From: Streptomyces sp. Je 1-332
GTDB lineage: Bacteria > Actinomycetota > Actinomycetes > Streptomycetales > Streptomycetaceae
Direction of reading: 5' to 3'
Length of the DNA stretch: 64,000 nucleotides
NCBI RefSeq assembly: GCF_040730185.1
Contig: NZ_CP160402.1
Location: 6,696,001 to 6,760,000 of the forward strand
Notes under the pieces: model-generated
Seen by the model: only the letters and a program-made list of their open reading frames with translations
The model's database searches: none
Told to the model about the DNA's origin: nothing
Position numbers and translations under genes: made by a program
Shown: in pieces, positions 42,461 through 51,912 of the stretch
How positions within the stretch are numbered: position 1 is the first letter of the stretch
Layout of the letters: the number at the start of each line of letters is the position of its first letter

Positions 42461-43252
42461 GTGACCGTCCTGCCTTTCAGAGTCCTACCGTTCAGAGTCC
42501 TACCGCTCCGCGCCCTACCATCCAGAGCCCTTCCGATCAGGCACGTCGCCGTCCTCTCGGCCGTGGTGCTGCTCGCCTCCGGCTGTGGGCTCTCGGCGGA
42601 GTTGGAGCGGGAGCGGGATCCCGGGCGTACCGCGACGGAGGCTGCCACCGGGGAGGGGGCGCGGTCCGCCGTGGGGGGTGGGGTGTCCGTGCCGCCCGGA
42701 TCTGGTGCGCCGACGGGGATTCCCGTTCAGAGCGGGCCGCCGGAGCTGCCCGACGTGCCCTCGTCCTCGTGCCCGGCGTCCGGTGTCCGTGTCGAGCCGG
42801 GCATGGTCGAGGCCGCCATGGGGCTGCGCGCGATGCGGGTGACCGTGACCAACTGCGGCAAGGGCGTCTACCGCCTGAAGGGCTATCCGAAGCTGCGGGT
42901 TCTCGACGAGCGCCGCGAACCCCTCGACGTACAGATCCTCGAAGGGCCCGAGCCCGTCACCACGATGGACGACCCCGGGCCGCACCCCGTCTCGCTCAAG
43001 CGGGGCGAGGAGGCGCACACCGTGCTCGTCTGGCGCAACACCGTCACCGACACGACGACCACCGCCGTCAGCGGCACCTATCTGGAGGTCACCCCGGCCC
43101 CGGGCACCCGCCCCGGCACCGTGACCCCCGAGGGCGGCATCGACCTCGGCAACACCGGCCGCATCGGCACGACCGCCTGGCAGCGGAGTCCGGCGGACGA
43201 CGCCGACCCGTCCAGGCCTACGGCACCCGCGCCGTCCACTCCGGCGAGCTGA
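42461..43252 (+). CDS. DUF4232-type lipoprotein with repetitive N-terminus
   Basis: 263 residues from GTG 42461. The first ~27 residues are five copies of a pentapeptide (VLPFR/ALPSR type). Then comes a hydrophobic stretch VAVLSAVVLLASGC with the lipobox ASGC. After a low-complexity linker, the domain from about 105 (CPASGVRVEPG, RAMRVTVTNCGKGVYRLKGY, EEAHTVLVWRNTV) matches DUF4232, an extracellular beta-sandwich domain common in actinobacteria. Function unknown. Its last 35 bases overlap the convergent lipoate ligase gene. Confidence 0.8.
   Translation: MTVLPFRVLPFRVLPLRALPSRALPIRHVAVLSAVVLLASGCGLSAELERERDPGRTATEAATGEGARSAVGGGVSVPPGSGAPTGIPVQSGPPELPDVPSSSCPASGVRVEPGMVEAAMGLRAMRVTVTNCGKGVYRLKGYPKLRVLDERREPLDVQILEGPEPVTTMDDPGPHPVSLKRGEEAHTVLVWRNTVTDTTTTAVSGTYLEVTPAPGTRPGTVTPEGGIDLGNTGRIGTTAWQRSPADDADPSRPTAPAPSTPAS
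42467..42541 (+). repeat. Five tandem 15-bp units inside the signal peptide region
   Basis: Units of 15 bases (for example GTCCTACCGTTCAGA) are repeated five times with a few changes. They encode VLPFR, VLPFR, VLPLR, ALPSR and ALPIR in series, giving an unusual Arg-rich n-region. Confidence 0.85.
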
Positions 43253-44273
43253 ACTTCGTCCGGGCGAGCTCGCGCGCCCTGGCCATCTCCTCGTCCGTGG
43301 CCTTGCCCGGAGTCAGGCCGTACCGCGTGCGGAAGGAGTCGAGCATTCGCTCGATCACGGCCTCGCGCGGGAGGCCCGTCTGGCGGCGCAGCGGGTCCAC
43401 GCGCTTCTTCGCGCTCCTCGTGCCCTTGTCCGAGAGCTTCTCGCGGCCGATGCGGAGCACCTCGACCATCTTCTCCGCGTCGATGTCGTACGACATCATC
43501 ACGTGGTGCAGCACGGCGCCGTCCCCGCCCGCGAGGCGCTTCTGCGCGGCGCCCGCCACCTTCCCCGCGTCGGTGGCGATGTCGTTGAGCGGTTGGTACC
43601 ACGCCTTGATGCCCATGTCGCCGAGAGCCTCGAGCACCCAGTCGTCCAGATAGGCGTAGCTGTCGGCGAAGGACAGGCCCTGCACGAGGGAGTCGGGGAC
43701 CGAGAGCGAGTACGTGATGGTGTTGCCCGGCTCGCAGAACATGGCGCCCCCGCCGCTGATCCGGCGCACCACCTCGACGCCGTGCCGTTCGGTGCCCGCC
43801 GGGTCCACTTCGTTGCGCAGCGACTGGAAGCTGCCGATGACGATGGCTGGCGACTCCCACTCCCACACCCGCAGCGTCGGCGGACGGCGCCCGGCGGCGA
43901 CCTCCTCGGTGAGCACCTCGTCCAGCGCCATCAGCAGGGCGGGGGACTGCGGGGCTTCGTGGATGAGCTGCCAGTCGTAGTCGGTCCAGTCCGTGGCGTG
44001 CGCGAGGGCGCGGCGCACCGCGACGCCCACGCCCTCCGACGTGAGCCCGTACATCACCGTGCCCTCGGGGAGCGCCGCGTCGATGCGGGCGGCGAGGCCC
44101 GCCGCGTCGGTGTCGGCGGGGGCGCCCTCCAGGGCGTGGCTGAGGGCGTCGAAGGCCTCGTCGGGTTCCAGGAAGAAGTCCCCCGCCACGCGCACGTGCC
44201 GCAGCGCCCCGTCCTCGACCTCCAGGTCCACCACGACGAGCTTGCCGCCGGGGACCTTGTACTCACCGTGCAC
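43218..44273 (-). CDS. Lipoate--protein ligase family protein, domain-permuted
   Basis: 351 residues from GTG 44273, with GGAGGA seven bases upstream. The first ~90 residues (GEYKVPGGKLVVVDLEVEDG, HVRVAGDFFLEPDEAFD) look like the accessory domain normally at the C-terminus of LplA. The catalytic domain follows (from about 110), with RRISGGGAMFCEPGNTITYS and the lysine region DAGKVAGAAQKRLAGG. The enzyme attaches lipoate (or octanoate) to E2/H proteins. The reversed domain order is visible; its consequence is unknown. The 3' end overlaps the convergent DUF4232 gene. Confidence 0.82.
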   Translation of the reverse strand: MHGEYKVPGGKLVVVDLEVEDGALRHVRVAGDFFLEPDEAFDALSHALEGAPADTDAAGLAARIDAALPEGTVMYGLTSEGVGVAVRRALAHATDWTDYDWQLIHEAPQSPALLMALDEVLTEEVAAGRRPPTLRVWEWESPAIVIGSFQSLRNEVDPAGTERHGVEVVRRISGGGAMFCEPGNTITYSLSVPDSLVQGLSFADSYAYLDDWVLEALGDMGIKAWYQPLNDIATDAGKVAGAAQKRLAGGDGAVLHHVMMSYDIDAEKMVEVLRIGREKLSDKGTRSAKKRVDPLRRQTGLPREAVIERMLDSFRTRYGLTPGKATDEEMARARELARTKFSSPEWTARVP

Positions 44274-44380
44274 TGTGCTTCCTCCGGGCCTGCCTGAATC
44301 GCGAACACCGTCAGCCTGCGATTTCATAACAGGACAACTCGACCCACCAGGGATAGATTCCCGCAGCCGACGAGGAATCC

Positions 44381-45838
44381 ATGAGCCACGCCGAGACGAG
44401 CGACCGAGCCACCGAGGGCGCGTCACCGGCCGTCAAGCTGACCCTCACGACGCTGACGATGATGGTCGTCGGCTCGATGGTCGGCGCCGGGGTCTTCTCG
44501 CTGCCCAGGCGGTTCGCCCAGGAGACCGGAGTCGCGGGCGCGCTGATCGCCTGGGCCATCGCCGGTACGGGCATGCTGATGCTCGCGTTCGTCTTCCAGG
44601 CCCTCGCCGTCCGCAGACCGGACCTGGACGCCGGTGTCTACGCCTACGCGAAGGCCGGGTTCGGCGAGTACCTCGGCTTCTTCTCCGCCTTCGGGTACTG
44701 GGCCAGCGCGTGCGTCGGCAACGTCACCTACTGGGTGCTCATCATGTCGACCGTCGGCGCCATCTGGCCGGCCCTCGGCGACGGCGACACCCTGCTCGCC
44801 GTCGTCCTGTCCTCGATCGGCCTGTGGGCGTTCTTCCTGCTGATCCGGCGCGGGGTCAAGGAAGCGGCGGCGATCAACAGGATCGTCACTGTCGCCAAGA
44901 TCGTGCCCATCCTCGTCTTCGTGATCCTGGCGCTGTTCCTCTTCAAACCGTCCGTGTTCGCGGACAACTTCGGCGGCGCCGACTACGCGGGATCGCTCTT
45001 CAACCAGGTGCGCGGCACCATGCTGGCCACCGTCTTCGTCTTCCTCGGCGTCGAGGGCGCGAGCGTCTACTCCCGGCACGCCAAGCGCCGCGAGGACGTC
45101 GGCCGGGCCACGATCCTGGGCTTCCTCAGCGTCTTCGCCGTCTTCGCCTCCGTCACCATCGTGTCGTACGGGATCATGCCGATGGCGGAGATCGCCGAGC
45201 TGCGCCAGCCGTCCATGGCGGGTGTCCTGGAGGAGGCCGTCGGCACCTGGGGCAAGGTCTTCGTCAGCGTCGGACTCATCGTCTCCGTGCTCGGCGCCTA
45301 CCTCGCATGGACGCTCATGGCCGCGGAAGTGCTCTTCGTCGCCGCCAAGGACGACGACATGCCCCGCTTCCTGCGGAAGGCCACCTCCGAGGACGTGCCC
45401 GTCCCCGCGCTCCTCATGACCACCGCGCTGAGCCAGGTGGTCCTGGTCGTCACGATGTTCTCCGACGACGCGTTCAACTTCGCGCTCGACCTGACCAGTG
45501 CGCTGAGCCTGATCCCGTTCCTGCTCGCGGCCGGCTTCGCCGTCAGGATCGGCCTCGGGCACGGGAGTGAGGACGTCGCCGGGCACAGCACCCGCAAGGA
45601 ACTGGTGATCGCGGAGATCGCCACGCTCTACACGGCGTTCCTGCTCTACGCCGCCGGGCTCAAGTTCGTCCTGGTCTCCTTCATCCTCTACGCCCCCGCG
45701 ACCCTCCTCTTCATCAAGGCCCGGCGGGAACAGAACCGGCGCCTGTTCTCCCCTCGCGAGGCCGTCATCTGCGCCGTCTCGATCGCCGGCGCCGTGGTGG
45801 GCGTGATCGCCCTCGCGGCGGGCTGGATCGAACTCTGA
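44381..45838 (+). CDS. arcD: APC-family arginine/ornithine antiporter
   Basis: 485 residues with about 12 membrane helices. The N-terminal APC motif VVGSMVGAGVFSLPRRFAQE is typical of the basic amino acid/polyamine antiporter (ArcD) branch. GVYAYAKAGFGEYLGFFSAF and FLGVEGASVYSRHAKRREDV also fit it. It exchanges arginine for ornithine across the membrane and is followed 41 bases later by arginine deiminase, which fixes the functional reading. Confidence 0.9.
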   Translation: MSHAETSDRATEGASPAVKLTLTTLTMMVVGSMVGAGVFSLPRRFAQETGVAGALIAWAIAGTGMLMLAFVFQALAVRRPDLDAGVYAYAKAGFGEYLGFFSAFGYWASACVGNVTYWVLIMSTVGAIWPALGDGDTLLAVVLSSIGLWAFFLLIRRGVKEAAAINRIVTVAKIVPILVFVILALFLFKPSVFADNFGGADYAGSLFNQVRGTMLATVFVFLGVEGASVYSRHAKRREDVGRATILGFLSVFAVFASVTIVSYGIMPMAEIAELRQPSMAGVLEEAVGTWGKVFVSVGLIVSVLGAYLAWTLMAAEVLFVAAKDDDMPRFLRKATSEDVPVPALLMTTALSQVVLVVTMFSDDAFNFALDLTSALSLIPFLLAAGFAVRIGLGHGSEDVAGHSTRKELVIAEIATLYTAFLLYAAGLKFVLVSFILYAPATLLFIKARREQNRRLFSPREAVICAVSIAGAVVGVIALAAGWIEL

Positions 45839-45879
45839 CCGGCCCCTGACCCCAGTTGCCATCGACCGAAAGGCGCACC

Positions 45880-47151
45880 GTGACCAGCGTGACCAGCCAC
45901 GACAACCCCGCCGCACCGACGTTCGGTGTCCACTCCGAGGTCGGCAGGCTGCGCAAGGTCCTGGTCTGCGCGCCCGGCCTCGCGCACCGCAGGCTGACCC
46001 CCACCAACTCCGGCGACCTGCTCTTCGACGACGTCATGTGGGTGGAGAACGCCCAGCGCGACCACGCCGACTTCGTCATCAAGCTGCAGCAGCGCGGCGT
46101 CGAGGTCGTCGAACTGCACGACCTGCTCGCCGAGACCATGGCGCTCCCCGAGGCGAGGACCTGGCTCCTCGACCGGAAGATCACCGCGAACGAGGTCGGC
46201 CCCGGGCTCATCGACGGCACGCGCGCCTTCCTGGAGACGCTGGAGCCCCGGCAGCTCACCGAGTACCTCATCGGGGGCCTCGCCACCGCGGATCTCCCCG
46301 ACGAGTTCCGCTCCGGATATCTCGCGCTGGTGCGCGAATCCACCGGCGTGAGCGAGTACCTGATGCCGCCTCTGCCGAACACCCTCTACACCCGCGACAC
46401 GACGTGCTGGCTGTACGGAGGCGTCACGCTCAACCCGCTGTACTGGCCGGCCCGGCACGACGAGACGCTCCTGATGAAGGCGATCTACCGCTTCCACCCC
46501 GACTTCACCGGTGCCACGGTGTGGTGGGGCGACCCCGAACTCGACTGGGGCCAGGCGACGTTCGAGGGCGGTGACATCATGCCGGTCGGCAACGGCGTCG
46601 TCCTGATGGGCATGAGCGAGCGCACCTCGCGGCAGGCCATCACCCAGGTTGCCTCGGCGCTGTTCGAGAACGGCGCGGCCGAGCAGGTCGTCGTCGCCGG
46701 CATGCCCAAGCTGCGGTCCGCGATGCACCTCGACACCGTCTTCACCTTCGCCGACCGCGACATCGTCACGCTCTACCCGAAGATCATGGACGACGTGCAC
46801 TCGTTCACGCTGCGCCCCAGCGACAAGGCCGCGGGCGTCGACATCACGGACGAGGGCTCACGCGCGTTCGTCGACGTCGTCGCCAAGTCGCTCGGACTGC
46901 CCGAGCTGCGCGTCATCGAGACCGGCGGGGACGTCTACGCCTCGGAGCGCCAGCAGTGGGACAGCGGCAACAACGCCGTCGCCCTGGAGCCGGGTGTGGT
47001 CTTCACCTACGACCGCAACACCCAGACCAACACGTTGCTGCGCAAGGCGGGGGTCGAGGTCATCACCATCGTCGGCGCCGAACTCGGGCGCGGTCGCGGC
47101 GGCGGACACTGCATGACGTGCCCGCTCGTACGCGACGCCGTGGAGTTCTGA
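45880..47151 (+). CDS. arcA: Arginine deiminase
   Basis: 423 residues from GTG 45880, with GAAAGG upstream; the TTG at 45856 is less likely. The guanidino-modifying-enzyme fold is clear: [62 protein letters not shown] (catalytic His) and the terminal [15 protein letters not shown], with nucleophile C411. It converts arginine to citrulline and ammonia in the cytoplasm. arcB and arcC are not adjacent. Confidence 0.94.
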   Translation: MTSVTSHDNPAAPTFGVHSEVGRLRKVLVCAPGLAHRRLTPTNSGDLLFDDVMWVENAQRDHADFVIKLQQRGVEVVELHDLLAETMALPEARTWLLDRKITANEVGPGLIDGTRAFLETLEPRQLTEYLIGGLATADLPDEFRSGYLALVRESTGVSEYLMPPLPNTLYTRDTTCWLYGGVTLNPLYWPARHDETLLMKAIYRFHPDFTGATVWWGDPELDWGQATFEGGDIMPVGNGVVLMGMSERTSRQAITQVASALFENGAAEQVVVAGMPKLRSAMHLDTVFTFADRDIVTLYPKIMDDVHSFTLRPSDKAAGVDITDEGSRAFVDVVAKSLGLPELRVIETGGDVYASERQQWDSGNNAVALEPGVVFTYDRNTQTNTLLRKAGVEVITIVGAELGRGRGGGHCMTCPLVRDAVEF

Positions 47152-47190
47152 GGTGGCTGACTTCTGAAGCGGCCTTGCCGGTACGGGGGT

Positions 47191-47856
47191 TCAGTACCGC
47201 TGGGCCTTGACCAGCTTCGCGGAGAGCTTCGGTTCCGGGGGCTCGTGGCTGATGGCGTAGCGCTGGGCCCGCTTGCCCGGTTCGAGGTTCTGCGTGCCGA
47301 CGTAGCGGGTCTCCACGACCTTGCCCGAGGCGTCGACGAAGTCGACCTGCACGGCGAAGTCGGCCGTTTTGTCCGTCCTGTTGGTGAAGGTCACCACGGA
47401 GGCGAGCACTCCGCCGGTCTCGGAGCGCGGCTTGCCCGTCATGGAGACGTCCGGCATCGCGTTGCCGCGCCCGTCGACACCCTTCAGGGCGGACTCGGCT
47501 GCCTGGTTGGCCCGTTCCGTGTCGGCGGACACGGACGCCTCGAACTCGTCAGCGCGCTCCGAGGCGGAGGCCTCCGCCTCGGAGGCGGACGCGCGGGCGG
47601 ACTCGGCGGCCTCGGACGCCTGTGACTTGAGCGGTGACGCGGTCTTCTCCGAGAACGACGAGGAGTCGGGGGCGGTCGGCCGGTCGCTGACCGTCCTGCT
47701 GTTGGCGGAGGAGGGCTCGTCGCTGTCGGAGCCGCACGAGACGAGGGCGGCGGCGGCCGTCACCGTGGCGGCGAGGGTGAGGGCGGCGGAGACCGCGGGC
47801 CTGCGGCGTCCGCGGTCTTCGCGGCGCCGCTTGCCGCTGAGCGGCATGGGGTTCAT
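47191..47856 (-). CDS. Lipoprotein with Ala/Ser/Glu-rich linker and FxLYD-like domain
   Basis: 221 residues. A basic start and AALTLAATVTAAAALVSC give a lipobox. A strongly helical low-complexity segment rich in Ala, Ser and Glu follows (about 75-115, containing ARASASEAEASASERADE). The C-terminal ~85 residues (GVLASVVTFTNRTDKTADFA, VDFVDASGKVVETRYVG, LEPGKRAQRYAIS) resemble the extracellular FxLYD beta domain. Function unknown. ATG 47856 is used; ATG 47847 is possible. Confidence 0.75.
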   Translation of the reverse strand: MNPMPLSGKRRREDRGRRRPAVSAALTLAATVTAAAALVSCGSDSDEPSSANSRTVSDRPTAPDSSSFSEKTASPLKSQASEAAESARASASEAEASASERADEFEASVSADTERANQAAESALKGVDGRGNAMPDVSMTGKPRSETGGVLASVVTFTNRTDKTADFAVQVDFVDASGKVVETRYVGTQNLEPGKRAQRYAISHEPPEPKLSAKLVKAQRY

Positions 47857-47949
47857 TCGGTGCGGTCCTTTCCCTGCTCCTGGTACTCGCTGCCTGTGTT
47901 CGTTGCCTGCACTCGCTGCCGGTGTTCGCTGCCTGTGCGTACGGGGGTG

Positions 47950-49044
47950 TCAGTACCGCAGCGCGCAGGCGATCCGGCCCCGGTCGGCGAGCGTGCCTTC
48001 GGGTACGAAGCGGACCTGCGCGCCGGTGTCCAGGGCCCGCTCCACGATGTCGTCCACGACGTCGTCCACCGCGTCGAAATCGTCACCGTCCGCCGGGACG
48101 AGATGCCCGCCCTCGTCGCGCACGGTCGCTTGGTAGCTGTCCTCCACGACGAGGAGACGGACCCGGTCCGTCGTCACGTTCTGCCAGACCTCGTCGAGCC
48201 CTGCGGCGTAATGGCGCCGCCCCTGCGCCAGCTCCAACTCGCGTACGACGGAGTCGATCTCGTCCTTCTCCCGGGTGGCGAGGAAGGGGCGCGCCGCCTG
48301 CCACACCGCGTCCGCGGGGCCGTGCGCGAGGCCGCCGTGCGGTACCCGCGTGGCCTCCTTGGCGACCGTGCCGACGTCGTCGATGAGGGAGAGCGCGTGG
48401 GCCTCCCCGGCCACGAACAGGGGGCGCGGATGGGAGTGCAGGACGCGGGCCGCGGCGTGGTCCGCGTCGCGCAGGAACTTGCGGGTGTGCTCGTCGCGGA
48501 AGGTGCTCGGCAGGTCGCCGATCCGCTCCTTGCGCTCGGCGTCGGGGTCGTCGAGGCTGCGGGTCAGCGGGAAGCCGTCCGCCGTGTGCTCGACGACGCG
48601 CTCCGGGGTGCCGCTCCACAGCGAGACGCGGTCGGCGGAGAGGGCGAGGACCCAGTACGGGCGCTCGGCGGCCTGAGCCGCGACGACGTTGCGTGTCAGG
48701 AAGGTGTCCGAGAACACCACGCGGGACGGCACCGTCCTGCCGAGTGACCACACCTGGTGCTCCCCGGGAGCGGCGAAGACGGCGAGCCCGTCCTCGGCGT
48801 GCACCAGGTCGATCTCCGCCACCGCCCGGTCGAGCTGCGCGGCCACCTCGATCCGCTGCTCCCTGGCCACCGCCGGGTCCGATTTCAGGTGCTCCTTGGC
48901 CTCGGCGACGAGATTGCGCAGCCGCACGGGATCCTGGGCGTTGTCCGGCTCCCTGCGGTGCGTCGGCAGCAGGACCGAGACGGCGGGATAGGGGCGGGGC
49001 CGGCGCAGCCCGGCCAGTGTGGCCGGGTTCAGGGAGGGGTGCAT
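47950..49044 (-). CDS. Bacterial archaeo-eukaryotic release-factor family 3 (baeRF3) protein
   Basis: 364 residues. The order of motifs AVSVLLPTHRREPDNAQDPV, LRNLVAEAKEHL, GLAVFAAPGEHQVWSL, RPYWVLALSADRVSLWSGTP, RPLFVAGEAHALSLIDDV and the C-terminal VRFVPEGTLADRGRIACALRY matches the baeRF_family3 group, homologous to eRF1/Pelota domains. A role in ribosome rescue or translational stress has been suggested for such families but not proven. The neighbouring lipoprotein gene is on the same strand, 93 bases away. Confidence 0.82.
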   Translation of the reverse strand: MHPSLNPATLAGLRRPRPYPAVSVLLPTHRREPDNAQDPVRLRNLVAEAKEHLKSDPAVAREQRIEVAAQLDRAVAEIDLVHAEDGLAVFAAPGEHQVWSLGRTVPSRVVFSDTFLTRNVVAAQAAERPYWVLALSADRVSLWSGTPERVVEHTADGFPLTRSLDDPDAERKERIGDLPSTFRDEHTRKFLRDADHAAARVLHSHPRPLFVAGEAHALSLIDDVGTVAKEATRVPHGGLAHGPADAVWQAARPFLATREKDEIDSVVRELELAQGRRHYAAGLDEVWQNVTTDRVRLLVVEDSYQATVRDEGGHLVPADGDDFDAVDDVVDDIVERALDTGAQVRFVPEGTLADRGRIACALRY

Positions 49045-49302
49045 GGAGTGACCCTTTCGACACCTGCGGGTGTTACACCATTGAATGCACCATATGTCTG
49101 TTACGGGGGCACGGCACCTCCCCGAGTGACTGCCCCAGGGGGCGCGCGAGAGGGCGCCCGCAGGGTTGCCCGAGGGGCTGTTCGTGCAGGTGATGCGACC
49201 AGGACGGTGCGCGGGGGCCGGGTCACGTGGGATTCATCTCGAATCCATGAGCCGTTCCCCCGGGCCGCACGGATTGTCAGTCCGGCGTGCTCTCATGGAT
49301 GC

Positions 49303-50133
49303 ATGATCGAAGCGATCGAAGACTTTCTTGTACGTGGCGTTCCCGACGTCGAAGAAGCCCTCCGCAAGGCCGCCGCGGCCGAGGTCATGCCGCGGTTCCG
49401 ACAGCTCGCCGAGGACGATGTCGTCCAGAAGAGCGGGCCGCACGACCTCGTGACGGTGGCCGACCGCCTCGCCGAGGAGCAGCTGACGGCCGCGCTCACC
49501 ACGCTGCTCCCGGGCTCCGTGGTCGTGGGAGAAGAAGCGGTGCACGCGGACCCCTCCCTGTACGAGGCGATACGCACCGATGCGGCGGTGTGGATCGTCG
49601 ACCCCGTCGACGGCACACGCCAGTTCGTGCACGGCGACCCCGGATTCTGCATGCTGATCGCCCTGGCATGGCGCGGCGAGGTGCTCGCCTCCTGGACCTA
49701 CGCCCCGGCGCTCGACGAGATGGCGGTCGCCGTGCGCGGCAAGGGCGCCTGGCTCGACGGAGAGCGGCTGGTGGCCGGTTCGCCGGGGGAGGTCCTGGAG
49801 GTGGCGACCTCGCACCCGGACTTCACCACGTCCGAGCAGAAGCACGCGTTGCTCGGCCTGCGCGTGCAGGGTGTCGCGCCGCGGCCGTGCGGTTCGGCGG
49901 GGCTGGAGTATCTCGCCATCGCCAAGGGAGAGTTGGACGCGGTCGCCTTCTCCTGGGAGCTCGCCTGGGACCACGCGGCGGGTCTGCTGCTCGTGGCCGA
50001 GGCCGGCGGCAGCAATCTGACCGTCGCCGGTGAGCCCTTCCGGATCGAGGGCGGCAACGCGCTGCCGTTCACGGCCGGCCGGGACGCCGCCACCGTCGAC
50101 AGGGTGGTGGAGTTGCTGTCGGCCGCGCTCTGA
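49303..50133 (+). CDS. Inositol-monophosphatase family phosphatase
   Basis: 276 residues from ATG 49303. The metal-binding signatures are present: VVVGEEAVHADP (Glu), WIVDPVDGTRQFVHGDPGFC (DPxDGT) and the C-terminal ELAWDHAAGLLLVAEAGG (WDxAAG). The family dephosphorylates inositol phosphates, histidinol phosphate or related small substrates; the exact one cannot be told. A 258-base gap separates it from the divergent baeRF3 gene. Confidence 0.9.
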   Translation: MIEAIEDFLVRGVPDVEEALRKAAAAEVMPRFRQLAEDDVVQKSGPHDLVTVADRLAEEQLTAALTTLLPGSVVVGEEAVHADPSLYEAIRTDAAVWIVDPVDGTRQFVHGDPGFCMLIALAWRGEVLASWTYAPALDEMAVAVRGKGAWLDGERLVAGSPGEVLEVATSHPDFTTSEQKHALLGLRVQGVAPRPCGSAGLEYLAIAKGELDAVAFSWELAWDHAAGLLLVAEAGGSNLTVAGEPFRIEGGNALPFTAGRDAATVDRVVELLSAAL

Positions 50134-50188
50134 TCCGCGGGGCCTATCCTGGGCGGCGAAGGCCATCGGCTGACAAAGGAGTCCGAAG

Positions 50189-51607
50189 GTGCCGTCGATG
50201 CTTGACGCCGTCATCGTGGGGGCGGGACCGAACGGTCTGACCGCTGCCGTCGAGCTGGCCCGCCGCGGCCTCTCGGTGGCCGTGTTCGAGGCCAGGGACA
50301 CCGTGGGCGGCGGGGCGAGGACCGAGGAGCTGACGCTTCCCGGGTTCCGGCACGACCCCTGTTCAGCCGCGCACCCCCTGGGCATCAACTCGCCCGTGTT
50401 CCGCACCATGCCCCTCGACCGGTACGGCCTCGAGTGGCTCCAGCCGCGGCTGCCCATGGCGCACCCTTTCACGGACGGCAGCGCCGCCGTGCTCTCCCGC
50501 TCCGTCGCCGAGACCGCCGCCTCGTTCGGGCCGCGCGACGCCGGGGCGTACAGGCGACTTGTCGACCCCTTCGTCAGCAAGTGGGACGACCTTCTGCGGG
50601 ACTTCATGGCGCTGCCGTCGACCGCGCTGCCGCGCGACCCCGTGACCCTCGCGCGCTTCGGCCTCGCGGGACTTCCGCCGTCCACCTGGCTGATGCGGCG
50701 CTTCGGCGAGGACCGGGCCCGCGCCCTGTTCTCCGGGCTCGTCGCCCACGTCATCGCGCCGCTCGGCGGGATCGCCACCGGCGCCGTCGGCATGGTCTTC
50801 GCGCTGGCCGCGCACGCCCGCGGCTGGCCGGTCGCCCGGGGCGGCTCCCAGTCGATCTCGGACGCGCTCACCGCGTATCTGAAGGACCTCGGCGGCGCGG
50901 TCCACACGGACTACGAGGTCAAGCGGCTCGACGACCTGCCGCCGGCGCGCGCGTACGTCTTCGACACCTCGCCCACCGCCCTCGCCCGGATCGCGGGCCT
51001 CGGGCACAGCTATGAGCGCTATCGCTACGGCGCGAGCGTCTTCAAGGTCGACTACGCCCTCGACGGGCCCGTCCCGTGGGCGGCGGAGGAGGCGCGGTCG
51101 GCCGGCACCGTGCAGGTGGGGGGCAGCAGCGCCGAGATCGGGGCCGCGTTGCGCGCCGCGTCCCGGGAGAACCGTGCGCCCGACGCGCCGTTCCTGATCA
51201 CCGTGCAACCCAGCCTCGTCGACCCGTCCCGCGCGCCCGCGGGCAAGCAGGTCTTCTGGGCGTACGGTCATGTGCCGAACGGCTGGGACGGCGACCTCAC
51301 CGACGCGATCGAGCGCCAGCTGGAACGCTTCGCGCCCGGCTTCCGTGACCGCGTCCTCGCCCGCGCCACCGCGGGTCCTGCCGCGCTCGCCGCCCGTAAC
51401 GCCAACTACGTCGGCGGTGACATCGCCTGCGGCGCGGCCAGCGGCCTCCAGCTGCTGCTCCGCCCCAAGATCTCCCTCTTCCCGTACGGGACCGCGCACC
51501 CGGCGGTCTTCATCTGCTCGTCCGCGACGCCGCCGGGGCCCGGGGTGCACGGTATGTCGGGGCACAACGCGGCGAAGGCGGTGTGGCGGAGGCTTCGGGT
51601 GGCGTGA
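50189..51607 (+). CDS. FAD-dependent phytoene-dehydrogenase-like oxidoreductase
   Basis: 472 residues from GTG 50189, with AAAGGAG eight bases upstream. The N-terminal dinucleotide-binding motif is [20 protein letters not shown], followed by the GG-RT segment [10 protein letters not shown]. The C-terminal FAD motif is [17 protein letters not shown]. The protein belongs to the CrtI/PYROXD2-like family. No carotenoid genes are nearby, so its substrate is unknown. A tandem repeat array begins about 45 bases after the stop. Confidence 0.87.
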   Translation: MPSMLDAVIVGAGPNGLTAAVELARRGLSVAVFEARDTVGGGARTEELTLPGFRHDPCSAAHPLGINSPVFRTMPLDRYGLEWLQPRLPMAHPFTDGSAAVLSRSVAETAASFGPRDAGAYRRLVDPFVSKWDDLLRDFMALPSTALPRDPVTLARFGLAGLPPSTWLMRRFGEDRARALFSGLVAHVIAPLGGIATGAVGMVFALAAHARGWPVARGGSQSISDALTAYLKDLGGAVHTDYEVKRLDDLPPARAYVFDTSPTALARIAGLGHSYERYRYGASVFKVDYALDGPVPWAAEEARSAGTVQVGGSSAEIGAALRAASRENRAPDAPFLITVQPSLVDPSRAPAGKQVFWAYGHVPNGWDGDLTDAIERQLERFAPGFRDRVLARATAGPAALAARNANYVGGDIACGAASGLQLLLRPKISLFPYGTAHPAVFICSSATPPGPGVHGMSGHNAAKAVWRRLRVA

Positions 51608-51650
51608 GGGGCCTTGGGGCGGCCGCGGGGGTCGTTTTCCTGGGCCCCTG

Positions 51651-51830
51651 CATCCGATCCTGGGCGAACGAGCCTTCCCGCCGCCCACCCGCCCGTTCAC
51701 CCCGCGTCCGATCCTGGACGAACGAGCCTTCCCGCCCACCCGCCCGTTCACCCCGCGTCCGATCCTGGACGAACGAGCCTTCCCGCCGGCCGCTCGCCCG
51801 TTCACCCCGCATCCGATCCTGGGCGAACAA
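51651..51830 (+). repeat. Tandem repeat of 51-54 bp, 3.4 copies, upstream of the ada/alkA gene
   Basis: Units begin C(A/G)TCCGATCCTGG(A/G)CGAACG and end CGCCCGTTCACCCCG. They occupy 51651-51704 (54 bp), 51705-51755 (51 bp), 51756-51809 (54 bp) and a partial copy from 51810. All lengths are multiples of three, so frames stay open through the array, but no gene is likely. The rest of the 51608-51912 interval shows nothing else. Confidence 0.9.
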
Positions 51831-51912
51831 GCCGAGCGGCCGGCACCGACGTCGGACGTCCATGTCGGATTCTCGCCAGCCACCCCCACCCCCGATCCCC
51901 GATCCTTGACGC

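Noticed and set aside
51651..51830. Possible CRISPR array at the ada repeats
   Set aside because: Whole 51-54 bp units repeat, including the would-be spacers.
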